Assembly (NCBI GenBank): GCA_018401175.1
Contig: JAGYLK010000173.1
Coordinates: 1-7,366 of the forward strand
Reading direction: 5' to 3'
Source of the DNA: Candidatus Altimarinota bacterium
GTDB lineage: Bacteria > Patescibacteriota > Gracilibacteria > UBA4473
DNA: 7,366 bases
The first letter of the stretch is position 1, and every line of letters starts with the position of its first letter. This document shows positions 1-6,202 of the stretch, piece after piece. Under the pieces are notes generated by a model, which ran no database searches, was not told where the DNA came from, and saw nothing but the letters and a program-made list of their open reading frames with translations. Both the position numbers and the translations under genes were made by a program.

Positions 1-1164
1 GTTGCTCAGGATGAATTGGATACGGTTTGGGGAAAAAATGAAAAATTAACCCTTGTGAGTCTTGATAAGGCGTTCCGATATGGAAAAGAATTTGATTTGG
101 GAGCTCTTCCAAATAAAGAAAAATATGACCGAGAACGACGATTATGCGTAAAATTCCGTCCGACAACTCCTGGACAGCCAAATAATACAGAAGCAGATGG
201 AACATGGGTTATGTATGTGAAGGAAATAACAAATGGAGAAGTGTACACAACGAGAGAAATTGAGTATCGTTCCGCAAGTGCATTGATCGGAAAGAGAGAA
301 AAAAAGATTACTCTCGATGACATTGCGACTCTTGGAGGAAATAAGGAAAATATGTATTCCAATCCAGAGCAACGAGAGATATTAAACCGGCTTGATTTCT
401 TTGACTTGATGGTGGGACAAATGGCCCAGATGAATGAGACAAAGGATCAGATGCAACTTTCAACATCGAATAAGAAAGTGATGAATGAATTAACACGAAT
501 TGAATCATTACTCGGTGTAAATATGCGATGCAAAGGAACAGAAGTGGAGACTCAGGAACAATATCAATATCGTGTTGCGGTGGGGGCGAAATTGGCGAAA
601 TACAAGAATTTTTCAGAATTCAAGGCTGGTGTTGAAAAATTTGGCGATATCTATAAATTTTCTCCTGCAATTCTGGGAAAAATTGAACAAGTATATACGG
701 GAGAATCAAGTGCATTAGACGCATTGGTTGCGAATAAAGAGTTCCAAACAGAAATGGCTCTTTTCACACAGAAAATGGAGTGCATTAATGTGTATTTGAC
801 ACTTGCTGATCTCGATGCCTGTGCCGCATATGTTCAACGACACACGTACTTTTCGGGCGAGACAGCGATGCGCCAGAGTACAAATGCCACTGTTTCATTT
901 GGAGATGTATATATTCCTTATTTGATAGGAAAAGGACTTATGAACCAGGAAGTTTCAAAAATTATTACAGACACTATTGAGTATACAACGGGAGCAAAGA
1001 ATGAAGCGGGACAACTTATTGTATATACGATGGAAATGGAGAAAGAGATTATGACAAAAATTCCAGTAGGATACAGTAAGGAGACCGTAAGAAAGGCAAT
1101 TATTGCCCTTTCCGGAGGACGTATTTCAAATCAAATAATCGATCACTGGAAAAATACACCGTAA
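1..1164 (+). CDS. Unrecognised soluble protein, 5' end missing
   Basis: I do not recognise this protein. The frame is open from base 1 (codons gtt gct cag gat gaa before a TTG at 16), and the next in-frame Met is far downstream, so the true start probably lies left of the window; the TTG at 16 is not convincing. 387 codons are visible, ending in TAA at 1162-1164. Counting from the TTG as residue 1, residues 1-100 look like mixed strand and loop, while 115-380 are mostly predicted-helical by eye and Met/Glu/Lys-rich (around 130-165). There are four scattered Cys (44, 172, 256, 269) with no CxxC motif, no membrane segment, no Walker motif, and a basic tail with SKETVRKAIIALSGG near 354-368. An intrinsic terminator follows about 30 nt after the stop, so it ends its own transcription unit. 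Confidence 0.8.
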   Translation, partial: VAQDELDTVWGKNEKLTLVSLDKAFRYGKEFDLGALPNKEKYDRERRLCVKFRPTTPGQPNNTEADGTWVMYVKEITNGEVYTTREIEYRSASALIGKREKKITLDDIATLGGNKENMYSNPEQREILNRLDFFDLMVGQMAQMNETKDQMQLSTSNKKVMNELTRIESLLGVNMRCKGTEVETQEQYQYRVAVGAKLAKYKNFSEFKAGVEKFGDIYKFSPAILGKIEQVYTGESSALDALVANKEFQTEMALFTQKMECINVYLTLADLDACAAYVQRHTYFSGETAMRQSTNATVSFGDVYIPYLIGKGLMNQEVSKIITDTIEYTTGAKNEAGQLIVYTMEMEKEIMTKIPVGYSKETVRKAIIALSGGRISNQIIDHWKNTP

Positions 1165-1194
1165 AATTAGGGAAAGCTCTAAAGTTGCAATTTT

Positions 1195-1227
1195 CCCGGA
1201 GCTAGGTAGACTCGCTCCGGGTTTTTT
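1195..1227 (+). terminator. Intrinsic terminator after the unrecognised gene
   Basis: CCCGGAGC (1195-1202) pairs perfectly with GCTCCGGG (1214-1221), giving an 8-bp GC-rich stem with an 11-nt loop, followed at once by six T (1222-1227). It sits 30 nt after the upstream stop codon and ends only 11 nt before the peptidase ATG. On the opposite strand the hairpin is followed by AAAATTGC rather than a T-run, so it should work in one direction only. Upstream GGGAAA (1170-1175) could pair with TTTCCC (1192-1197) and compete with the stem; this is weak. Confidence 0.88.
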
Positions 1228-1232
1228 ATACT
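1227..1232 (+). promoter_or_regulatory. Candidate -10 box (TATACT) for a leaderless peptidase transcript
   Basis: TATACT matches the TATAAT consensus at five of six positions and begins on the last T of the terminator tail. Six bases separate it from the ATG at 1239, so a normal transcription start would fall on or next to the A of the start codon. No good -35 hexamer is visible: TAGACT at 1207-1212 is too close (14-bp spacer) and TTGCAA at 1185-1190 is too far. The call rests on the -10 match, the spacing, the terminator just upstream and the lack of any Shine-Dalgarno sequence. Confidence 0.5.
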
Positions 1233-1238
1233 ACAAAA

Positions 1239-2600
1239 ATGCCACATTACAAACGCAACTTGAGGTTTCTTTTATTCTTGGTTTTCCCTGTCTTGGCCTT
1301 CCTTCTCGGCTGGTCATTGAATCAACAACAAAACCAACGTTCTCCTCTTCCGACAACAACCAGTACTCCCACCGAAGTTTCTACTACAAAAGAGGTAAAG
1401 AACTTTCTCGATCCGATAAAGCTTCGGCGCCGGTCTGATCCGCGAGATGTAGATTTGTCCGCTTTATGGGAAGTATGGAATACACTGGATTCCAACTTTT
1501 TGTATCAAGATCGATTCAAAACACAAGATCAGATTTACGGAGCTATAAAAGGATTGGTTGTTTCGCTGGATGATCCGTATACAACGTTTATGACGCCAAC
1601 AGAGACGAAGGATTTTGAAGAATCAATGTCGGGAGAATTTGAAGGAATTGGGGCGGAGATTGCTGTCAAAAAAAATCGATTAACCGTGGTTACTCCCCTA
1701 AAAGGAACTCCAGCAGAGCTTGCCGGATTGCGTTCTGGTGATCGTATTTTGAAGATTGATAACGTTTCAACATTTGATATGTCAATAAATGAAGCTATTA
1801 CCAAAATTCGTGGACCGCGAGGACAAAAGGTAGTGCTCACTGTTGAGCGAGATGGTGACACTCAACCACACGAGATAACAATTGTTCGGGATACGATTAT
1901 CGTAAAAGATTTTTCTTGGAAAATGCAGGAGGGTATTGCTGTTTTGGAAATAACACAATTTGGAACGGAATTAGTTCCTCAGTTCTCAGCCGTGTTGCCT
2001 TCTATTTTACTCGAAAAACCAAGAGGAATTATTATAGATTTACGAAATAATGGAGGTGGATTATTGGATGCGAGTGTGAAAGTATTGGATCAGTTTTTTG
2101 ATGAACAAGTGTTGGTAACGACCAATGGTCGTCAAATCGGACAAGTAGAAGATTTACAAAGTAAACGAGGCGGAGCATTTATTAATACGCCGTTGATTGT
2201 GTTGGTAAATAGGGGTTCAGCATCGGCATCGGAAATATTTGCAGGAGCCATACAGGATACACATCGAGGAATTATTGTGGGAGAACAAACCTTCGGGAAA
2301 GGTTCTGTTCAAAACGTTATTCCTCTATCGGGAGGAGCGAGTTTGAAAGTAACAATTGCGGAATGGCTCACTCCAAATGGTCGATCTATTCATGATGTAG
2401 GAATTGCGCCTGATATTGAGGCAACTCGTACGCGTGAGGAATTTGAAAAGAATGAAGATCCGGTAATGGAGCGTGCGTTTGAACTCTTTGAGAGCGAGGA
2501 AATGCAACAAATATTAGAGGGCGCAACAGAAGAGCCCGTTATTGAAGGTATTGAAGAAATTCCTGCTCCAGAAGTTGTTCCAGAGGGAGAAATTCAGTAA
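1239..2600 (+). CDS. Membrane-anchored S41 C-terminal processing peptidase with PDZ domain
   Basis: A serine endopeptidase of the Ctp/Prc family, which cuts proteins near their C-termini outside the cytoplasmic membrane. Of 453 residues, 5-7 are basic and 8-25 form a hydrophobic signal-anchor, followed by a Gln/Pro/Thr/Ser-rich linker (about 28-52). An N-terminal helical region holds the family-typical DDPYTTFM (111-118). The PDZ domain covers about 134-206 (GIGAEI, then LAGLRSGDRILKID). The S41 core follows with IIIDLRNNGGG (264-274) and RGSASASEIFAGAIQD (325-340). Catalytic Ser329 and Lys354 (in GEQTFGKGSVQ) are 25 residues apart, as in E. coli Prc (430/455) and B. subtilis CtpB (309/334), and Gln358 matches CtpB Gln338. 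The tail (about 398-453) is Glu-rich and of unknown role. ATG 1239 gives a sensible signal-anchor but has no Shine-Dalgarno sequence. Length is normal for bacterial CtpA/CtpB. The in vivo substrate cannot be inferred. Confidence 0.96.
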   Translation: MPHYKRNLRFLLFLVFPVLAFLLGWSLNQQQNQRSPLPTTTSTPTEVSTTKEVKNFLDPIKLRRRSDPRDVDLSALWEVWNTLDSNFLYQDRFKTQDQIYGAIKGLVVSLDDPYTTFMTPTETKDFEESMSGEFEGIGAEIAVKKNRLTVVTPLKGTPAELAGLRSGDRILKIDNVSTFDMSINEAITKIRGPRGQKVVLTVERDGDTQPHEITIVRDTIIVKDFSWKMQEGIAVLEITQFGTELVPQFSAVLPSILLEKPRGIIIDLRNNGGGLLDASVKVLDQFFDEQVLVTTNGRQIGQVEDLQSKRGGAFINTPLIVLVNRGSASASEIFAGAIQDTHRGIIVGEQTFGKGSVQNVIPLSGGASLKVTIAEWLTPNGRSIHDVGIAPDIEATRTREEFEKNEDPVMERAFELFESEEMQQILEGATEEPVIEGIEEIPAPEVVPEGEIQ

Positions 2601-2610
2601 AACATGGATA

Positions 2611-3186
2611 ATGAGAGGTAAAATATTTTTCTTTTCGGGACCTTCGGGTGTGGGCAAAGGGACCCTCATAAACATGCTCCGGGAAAAACATCCTGAGTGG
2701 GTGTTTCCGCCGAGTTGTACGACGCGCGATCCTCGTCCGGGAGAAGTGGAGGGAGAAACATATTTTTTTATAACGCATAAAGAATTTTCTCAGCGAATTG
2801 AAGCCGGAGAATTTCTCGAGTGGGCAGAAGTGCATGGAGGAAATCGCTATGGGACGCTTTTTCACAAGCTCGTTGATCCGATTTCAGAAGGGAAAATAGT
2901 GATTCGTGAATTTGATGTACAGGGATTTTTGCAGGCTCGTGAGCGATTGCCACGAGAAGATTTTGTCTCTATTTTTATTACGCCAGAACACGGAGAGCAA
3001 GAACTTATTGAACGTATTTTGCGTCGAGATTCGATGTCGGGAGAGGAGATTCAGCGTCGGATGCATTCGATGAGAAAGGAGTTGGCAGAATCTTCAAAAT
3101 ACGATTCTGTGATTGTTTCTCGAGAAAATAAGCTAGATCAGCTTTTGTCTGATGCGGAAAGCATCATTAATGAGGCATTACGATAA
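2611..3186 (+). CDS. gmk: Guanylate kinase
   Basis: Phosphorylates GMP to GDP with ATP in the cytoplasm, an essential step to GTP and dGTP. With ATG 2611 the protein has 191 residues, slightly shorter than the 207 of E. coli. Walker A is GPSGVGKG (10-17). The GMP-binding segment has SCTTRDPRPGE (35-45) and G48/Y51, followed by the family's EFLEWAEVHGNxYGT-like block (67-82, here with GGNRYGT), and the DVQG strand-turn (102-105). The lid contains RRDS (138-141), and RRM...E (149-157) matches the C-terminal Arg helix. The frame extends upstream to an ATG at 2542, but this would add 23 residues overlapping the peptidase gene, and the P-loop normally sits near residue 10, so 2611 is preferred. 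The gene starts 10 nt after the peptidase stop, implying co-transcription. There is no clear Shine-Dalgarno; GAGGGAGA (2583-2590) is about 20 nt away. Confidence 0.96.
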   Translation: MRGKIFFFSGPSGVGKGTLINMLREKHPEWVFPPSCTTRDPRPGEVEGETYFFITHKEFSQRIEAGEFLEWAEVHGGNRYGTLFHKLVDPISEGKIVIREFDVQGFLQARERLPREDFVSIFITPEHGEQELIERILRRDSMSGEEIQRRMHSMRKELAESSKYDSVIVSRENKLDQLLSDAESIINEALR

Positions 3187-3304
3187 ATCTGCAATCTTCA
3201 AATGAAGAGATTGTGATGAAAAAATGGTTAAAGAGAGGTCTTGTTTGCGTATGAGATTTTGGGAAACTCGAAATAATCAGGCACGCTCAATTTACGGTAT
3301 TTTC

Positions 3305-3673
3305 ATGAAAACAGAACGACGGAAACTTGGTGACAAAGGAGAGGCGATTGCGGCCAAGTTTTTGATTTCCAAGGGATTTGAACTCATCGATCATAATGTT
3401 CATGCCCCTGGTGGAGAACTTGATTTAATCATGAAGCAGAATGATGAATGGGTTTTTGTTGAGGTCAAAACTCGTCGCTCACATGCGTATGGAACGGCGG
3501 CAGAATCAATTACTTTTACAAAAATAAAGCGCATGTTGGCGGCAATTGAGCATTATTTCTTGGTGCGGAATAATTTTTTAGATATTCCTGTTTTTCGGAT
3601 CGATATAGTGGCGCTGGAGGTACGAGGAGAGAAGTTTTTTTGTGAGCATTTTTCACATATTGAAGCGCCGTAG
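3305..3673 (+). CDS. yraN: YraN/UPF0102 family PD-(D/E)XK nuclease-like protein
   Basis: A small cytoplasmic protein of the UPF0102 (YraN) family, which has the fold and active-site pattern of PD-(D/E)XK nucleases such as Holliday-junction resolvases; its exact role is unsettled. From ATG 3305 it has 122 residues, the usual family length. Visible signature: G-x-x-GE at 9-13 (Glu13), GGELDLI at 36-42 (Asp40) and VFVEVKTRR at 50-58 (Glu53, Lys55), followed by YGTAAESIT and FRIDIVALE (98-105). Longer in-frame starts exist at 3224 (149 residues) and 3251 (140 residues, with AGAGG 12 nt upstream); the extra residues lie outside the family core, so 3305 is preferred with moderate certainty. TACGGT at 3293-3298 is a weak -10-like match at leaderless spacing. 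The gap to gmk is 118 nt. The stop TAG lies at the edge of the central palindrome; the C-terminus appears complete. Confidence 0.9.
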   Translation: MKTERRKLGDKGEAIAAKFLISKGFELIDHNVHAPGGELDLIMKQNDEWVFVEVKTRRSHAYGTAAESITFTKIKRMLAAIEHYFLVRNNFLDIPVFRIDIVALEVRGEKFFCEHFSHIEAP

Positions 3674-3702
3674 GTGCGTAGCATGCTACGCACCTACGGC
3701 GC
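3665..3702. repeat. Central zero-loop palindrome, possible native REP-like hairpin at the fold-back point
   Basis: The symmetry centre lies between 3683 and 3684 in GCATGC. The inner half-site GTAGGTGCGTAGCA (3670-3683) is richer in G+C than the arms and contains GTAG twice, so the element reads as nested GTAG/CTAC blocks. It begins at the last base before, and includes, the yraN stop codon TAG (3671-3673). A short perfect palindrome just after a gene is typical of dispersed intergenic hairpin repeats, and such a sequence could make an assembler or polymerase turn back. Its native length cannot be read here, because the surrounding arms are palindromic too. There is no T-run inside the arm to call it a terminator. 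Confidence 0.55.
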
Positions 3703-4062
3703 TTCAATATGTGAAAAATGCTCACAAAAAAACTTCTCTCCTCGTACCTCCAGCGCCACTATATCGATCCGAAAAACAGGAATATCTAAAAAATTATTCC
3801 GCACCAAGAAATAATGCTCAATTGCCGCCAACATGCGCTTTATTTTTGTAAAAGTAATTGATTCTGCCGCCGTTCCATACGCATGTGAGCGACGAGTTTT
3901 GACCTCAACAAAAACCCATTCATCATTCTGCTTCATGATTAAATCAAGTTCTCCACCAGGGGCATGAACATTATGATCGATGAGTTCAAATCCCTTGGAA
4001 ATCAAAAACTTGGCCGCAATCGCCTCTCCTTTGTCACCAAGTTTCCGTCGTTCTGTTTTCAT
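3694..4062 (-). CDS. yraN: YraN/UPF0102 family protein, mirror copy
   Basis: This is the exact reverse-complement copy of the + strand gene at 3305-3673 with the same 122-residue protein, including Glu13, Asp40, Glu53 and Lys55 of the nuclease-like site. The two copies converge, their stop codons 20 nt apart across the palindrome centre. If both were real and transcribed, their messages would be fully complementary. The longer start options are at 4143 and 4116. Most likely it is not an independent gene but the same locus read twice. Confidence 0.6.
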   Translation of the reverse strand: MKTERRKLGDKGEAIAAKFLISKGFELIDHNVHAPGGELDLIMKQNDEWVFVEVKTRRSHAYGTAAESITFTKIKRMLAAIEHYFLVRNNFLDIPVFRIDIVALEVRGEKFFCEHFSHIEAP

Positions 4063-4180
4063 GAAAATACCGTAAATTGAGCGTGCCTGATTATTTCGAG
4101 TTTCCCAAAATCTCATACGCAAACAAGACCTCTCTTTAACCATTTTTTCATCACAATCTCTTCATTTGAAGATTGCAGAT

Positions 4181-4756
4181 TTATCGTAATGCCTCATTAA
4201 TGATGCTTTCCGCATCAGACAAAAGCTGATCTAGCTTATTTTCTCGAGAAACAATCACAGAATCGTATTTTGAAGATTCTGCCAACTCCTTTCTCATCGA
4301 ATGCATCCGACGCTGAATCTCCTCTCCCGACATCGAATCTCGACGCAAAATACGTTCAATAAGTTCTTGCTCTCCGTGTTCTGGCGTAATAAAAATAGAG
4401 ACAAAATCTTCTCGTGGCAATCGCTCACGAGCCTGCAAAAATCCCTGTACATCAAATTCACGAATCACTATTTTCCCTTCTGAAATCGGATCAACGAGCT
4501 TGTGAAAAAGCGTCCCATAGCGATTTCCTCCATGCACTTCTGCCCACTCGAGAAATTCTCCGGCTTCAATTCGCTGAGAAAATTCTTTATGCGTTATAAA
4601 AAAATATGTTTCTCCCTCCACTTCTCCCGGACGAGGATCGCGCGTCGTACAACTCGGCGGAAACACCCACTCAGGATGTTTTTCCCGGAGCATGTTTATG
4701 AGGGTCCCTTTGCCCACACCCGAAGGTCCCGAAAAGAAAAATATTTTACCTCTCAT
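4181..4756 (-). CDS. gmk: Guanylate kinase, mirror copy
   Basis: Identical 191-residue guanylate kinase to the copy at 2611-3186, with Walker A GPSGVGKG and the SCTTRD GMP-binding segment. Two base-identical copies of a housekeeping kinase in inverted order are not expected in a small bacterial chromosome, which adds weight to the fold-back explanation. Start chosen as in the left arm; the longer frame begins at 4825 inside the peptidase gene. Confidence 0.6.
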   Translation of the reverse strand: MRGKIFFFSGPSGVGKGTLINMLREKHPEWVFPPSCTTRDPRPGEVEGETYFFITHKEFSQRIEAGEFLEWAEVHGGNRYGTLFHKLVDPISEGKIVIREFDVQGFLQARERLPREDFVSIFITPEHGEQELIERILRRDSMSGEEIQRRMHSMRKELAESSKYDSVIVSRENKLDQLLSDAESIINEALR

Positions 4757-4766
4757 TATCCATGTT

Positions 4767-6128
4767 TTACTGAATTTCTCCCTCTGGAACAACTTCTGGA
4801 GCAGGAATTTCTTCAATACCTTCAATAACGGGCTCTTCTGTTGCGCCCTCTAATATTTGTTGCATTTCCTCGCTCTCAAAGAGTTCAAACGCACGCTCCA
4901 TTACCGGATCTTCATTCTTTTCAAATTCCTCACGCGTACGAGTTGCCTCAATATCAGGCGCAATTCCTACATCATGAATAGATCGACCATTTGGAGTGAG
5001 CCATTCCGCAATTGTTACTTTCAAACTCGCTCCTCCCGATAGAGGAATAACGTTTTGAACAGAACCTTTCCCGAAGGTTTGTTCTCCCACAATAATTCCT
5101 CGATGTGTATCCTGTATGGCTCCTGCAAATATTTCCGATGCCGATGCTGAACCCCTATTTACCAACACAATCAACGGCGTATTAATAAATGCTCCGCCTC
5201 GTTTACTTTGTAAATCTTCTACTTGTCCGATTTGACGACCATTGGTCGTTACCAACACTTGTTCATCAAAAAACTGATCCAATACTTTCACACTCGCATC
5301 CAATAATCCACCTCCATTATTTCGTAAATCTATAATAATTCCTCTTGGTTTTTCGAGTAAAATAGAAGGCAACACGGCTGAGAACTGAGGAACTAATTCC
5401 GTTCCAAATTGTGTTATTTCCAAAACAGCAATACCCTCCTGCATTTTCCAAGAAAAATCTTTTACGATAATCGTATCCCGAACAATTGTTATCTCGTGTG
5501 GTTGAGTGTCACCATCTCGCTCAACAGTGAGCACTACCTTTTGTCCTCGCGGTCCACGAATTTTGGTAATAGCTTCATTTATTGACATATCAAATGTTGA
5601 AACGTTATCAATCTTCAAAATACGATCACCAGAACGCAATCCGGCAAGCTCTGCTGGAGTTCCTTTTAGGGGAGTAACCACGGTTAATCGATTTTTTTTG
5701 ACAGCAATCTCCGCCCCAATTCCTTCAAATTCTCCCGACATTGATTCTTCAAAATCCTTCGTCTCTGTTGGCGTCATAAACGTTGTATACGGATCATCCA
5801 GCGAAACAACCAATCCTTTTATAGCTCCGTAAATCTGATCTTGTGTTTTGAATCGATCTTGATACAAAAAGTTGGAATCCAGTGTATTCCATACTTCCCA
5901 TAAAGCGGACAAATCTACATCTCGCGGATCAGACCGGCGCCGAAGCTTTATCGGATCGAGAAAGTTCTTTACCTCTTTTGTAGTAGAAACTTCGGTGGGA
6001 GTACTGGTTGTTGTCGGAAGAGGAGAACGTTGGTTTTGTTGTTGATTCAATGACCAGCCGAGAAGGAAGGCCAAGACAGGGAAAACCAAGAATAAAAGAA
6101 ACCTCAAGTTGCGTTTGTAATGTGGCAT
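4767..6128 (-). CDS. S41 C-terminal processing peptidase, mirror copy
   Basis: Identical 453-residue protein to the copy at 1239-2600: signal-anchor, PDZ domain, Ser329/Lys354/Gln358 active site and Glu-rich tail are all intact. No substitution separates the copies, so there is no sign of independent evolution. It probably represents the same locus in a folded-back contig. Confidence 0.6.
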   Translation of the reverse strand: MPHYKRNLRFLLFLVFPVLAFLLGWSLNQQQNQRSPLPTTTSTPTEVSTTKEVKNFLDPIKLRRRSDPRDVDLSALWEVWNTLDSNFLYQDRFKTQDQIYGAIKGLVVSLDDPYTTFMTPTETKDFEESMSGEFEGIGAEIAVKKNRLTVVTPLKGTPAELAGLRSGDRILKIDNVSTFDMSINEAITKIRGPRGQKVVLTVERDGDTQPHEITIVRDTIIVKDFSWKMQEGIAVLEITQFGTELVPQFSAVLPSILLEKPRGIIIDLRNNGGGLLDASVKVLDQFFDEQVLVTTNGRQIGQVEDLQSKRGGAFINTPLIVLVNRGSASASEIFAGAIQDTHRGIIVGEQTFGKGSVQNVIPLSGGASLKVTIAEWLTPNGRSIHDVGIAPDIEATRTREEFEKNEDPVMERAFELFESEEMQQILEGATEEPVIEGIEEIPAPEVVPEGEIQ

Positions 6129-6134
6129 TTTTGT

Positions 6135-6140
6135 AGTATA
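6135..6140 (-). promoter_or_regulatory. Candidate -10 box, mirror copy
   Basis: TATACT on the - strand, six bases before the mirror peptidase ATG (whose A is at 6128). It is the image of the element at 1227-1232 and carries no independent support. Confidence 0.35.
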
Positions 6141-6172
6141 AAAAACCCGGAGCGAGTCTACCTAGCTCCGGG
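6140..6172 (-). terminator. Intrinsic terminator, mirror copy
   Basis: Image of the terminator at 1195-1227: an 8-bp GC-rich stem, 11-nt loop and six T on the - strand, between the mirror copies of the unrecognised gene and the peptidase. Confidence 0.6.
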
Positions 6173-6202
6173 AAAATTGCAACTTTAGAGCTTTCCCTAA
6201 TT

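Noticed and set aside
2542..2610. Extended start of guanylate kinase at 2542
   Set aside because: It lies in the 3' end of the peptidase gene in another frame, adds residues without family similarity and pushes the P-loop away from its normal N-terminal place.
6..3066. Antisense open frames on the - strand of the left arm (for example 6-362, 1535-1861, 2539-2865), and their images in the right arm
   Set aside because: All lie inside longer genes with clear family motifs or strong coding character and show no domain of their own.
3190..3215. Hairpin CAATCTTC / GAAGAGATTG after gmk as a terminator
   Set aside because: The stem is AT-rich with a two-base bulge and no T-run follows, so it does not meet the pattern of an intrinsic terminator.
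1..3673. Alternative genetic code (TGA read as Gly, as in some Candidate Phyla Radiation lineages)
   Set aside because: None of the four genes contains an in-frame TGA, and Gly is encoded by GGN throughout. Their stops are TAA, TAA, TAA and TAG, which is too few to infer reassignment.
3516..3851. Two 69-codon overlapping frames crossing the palindrome centre (3642-3851 on + and 3516-3725 on -)
   Set aside because: They exist only because yraN is joined to its own reverse complement. They overlap yraN in other frames and depend on the probably artificial junction.
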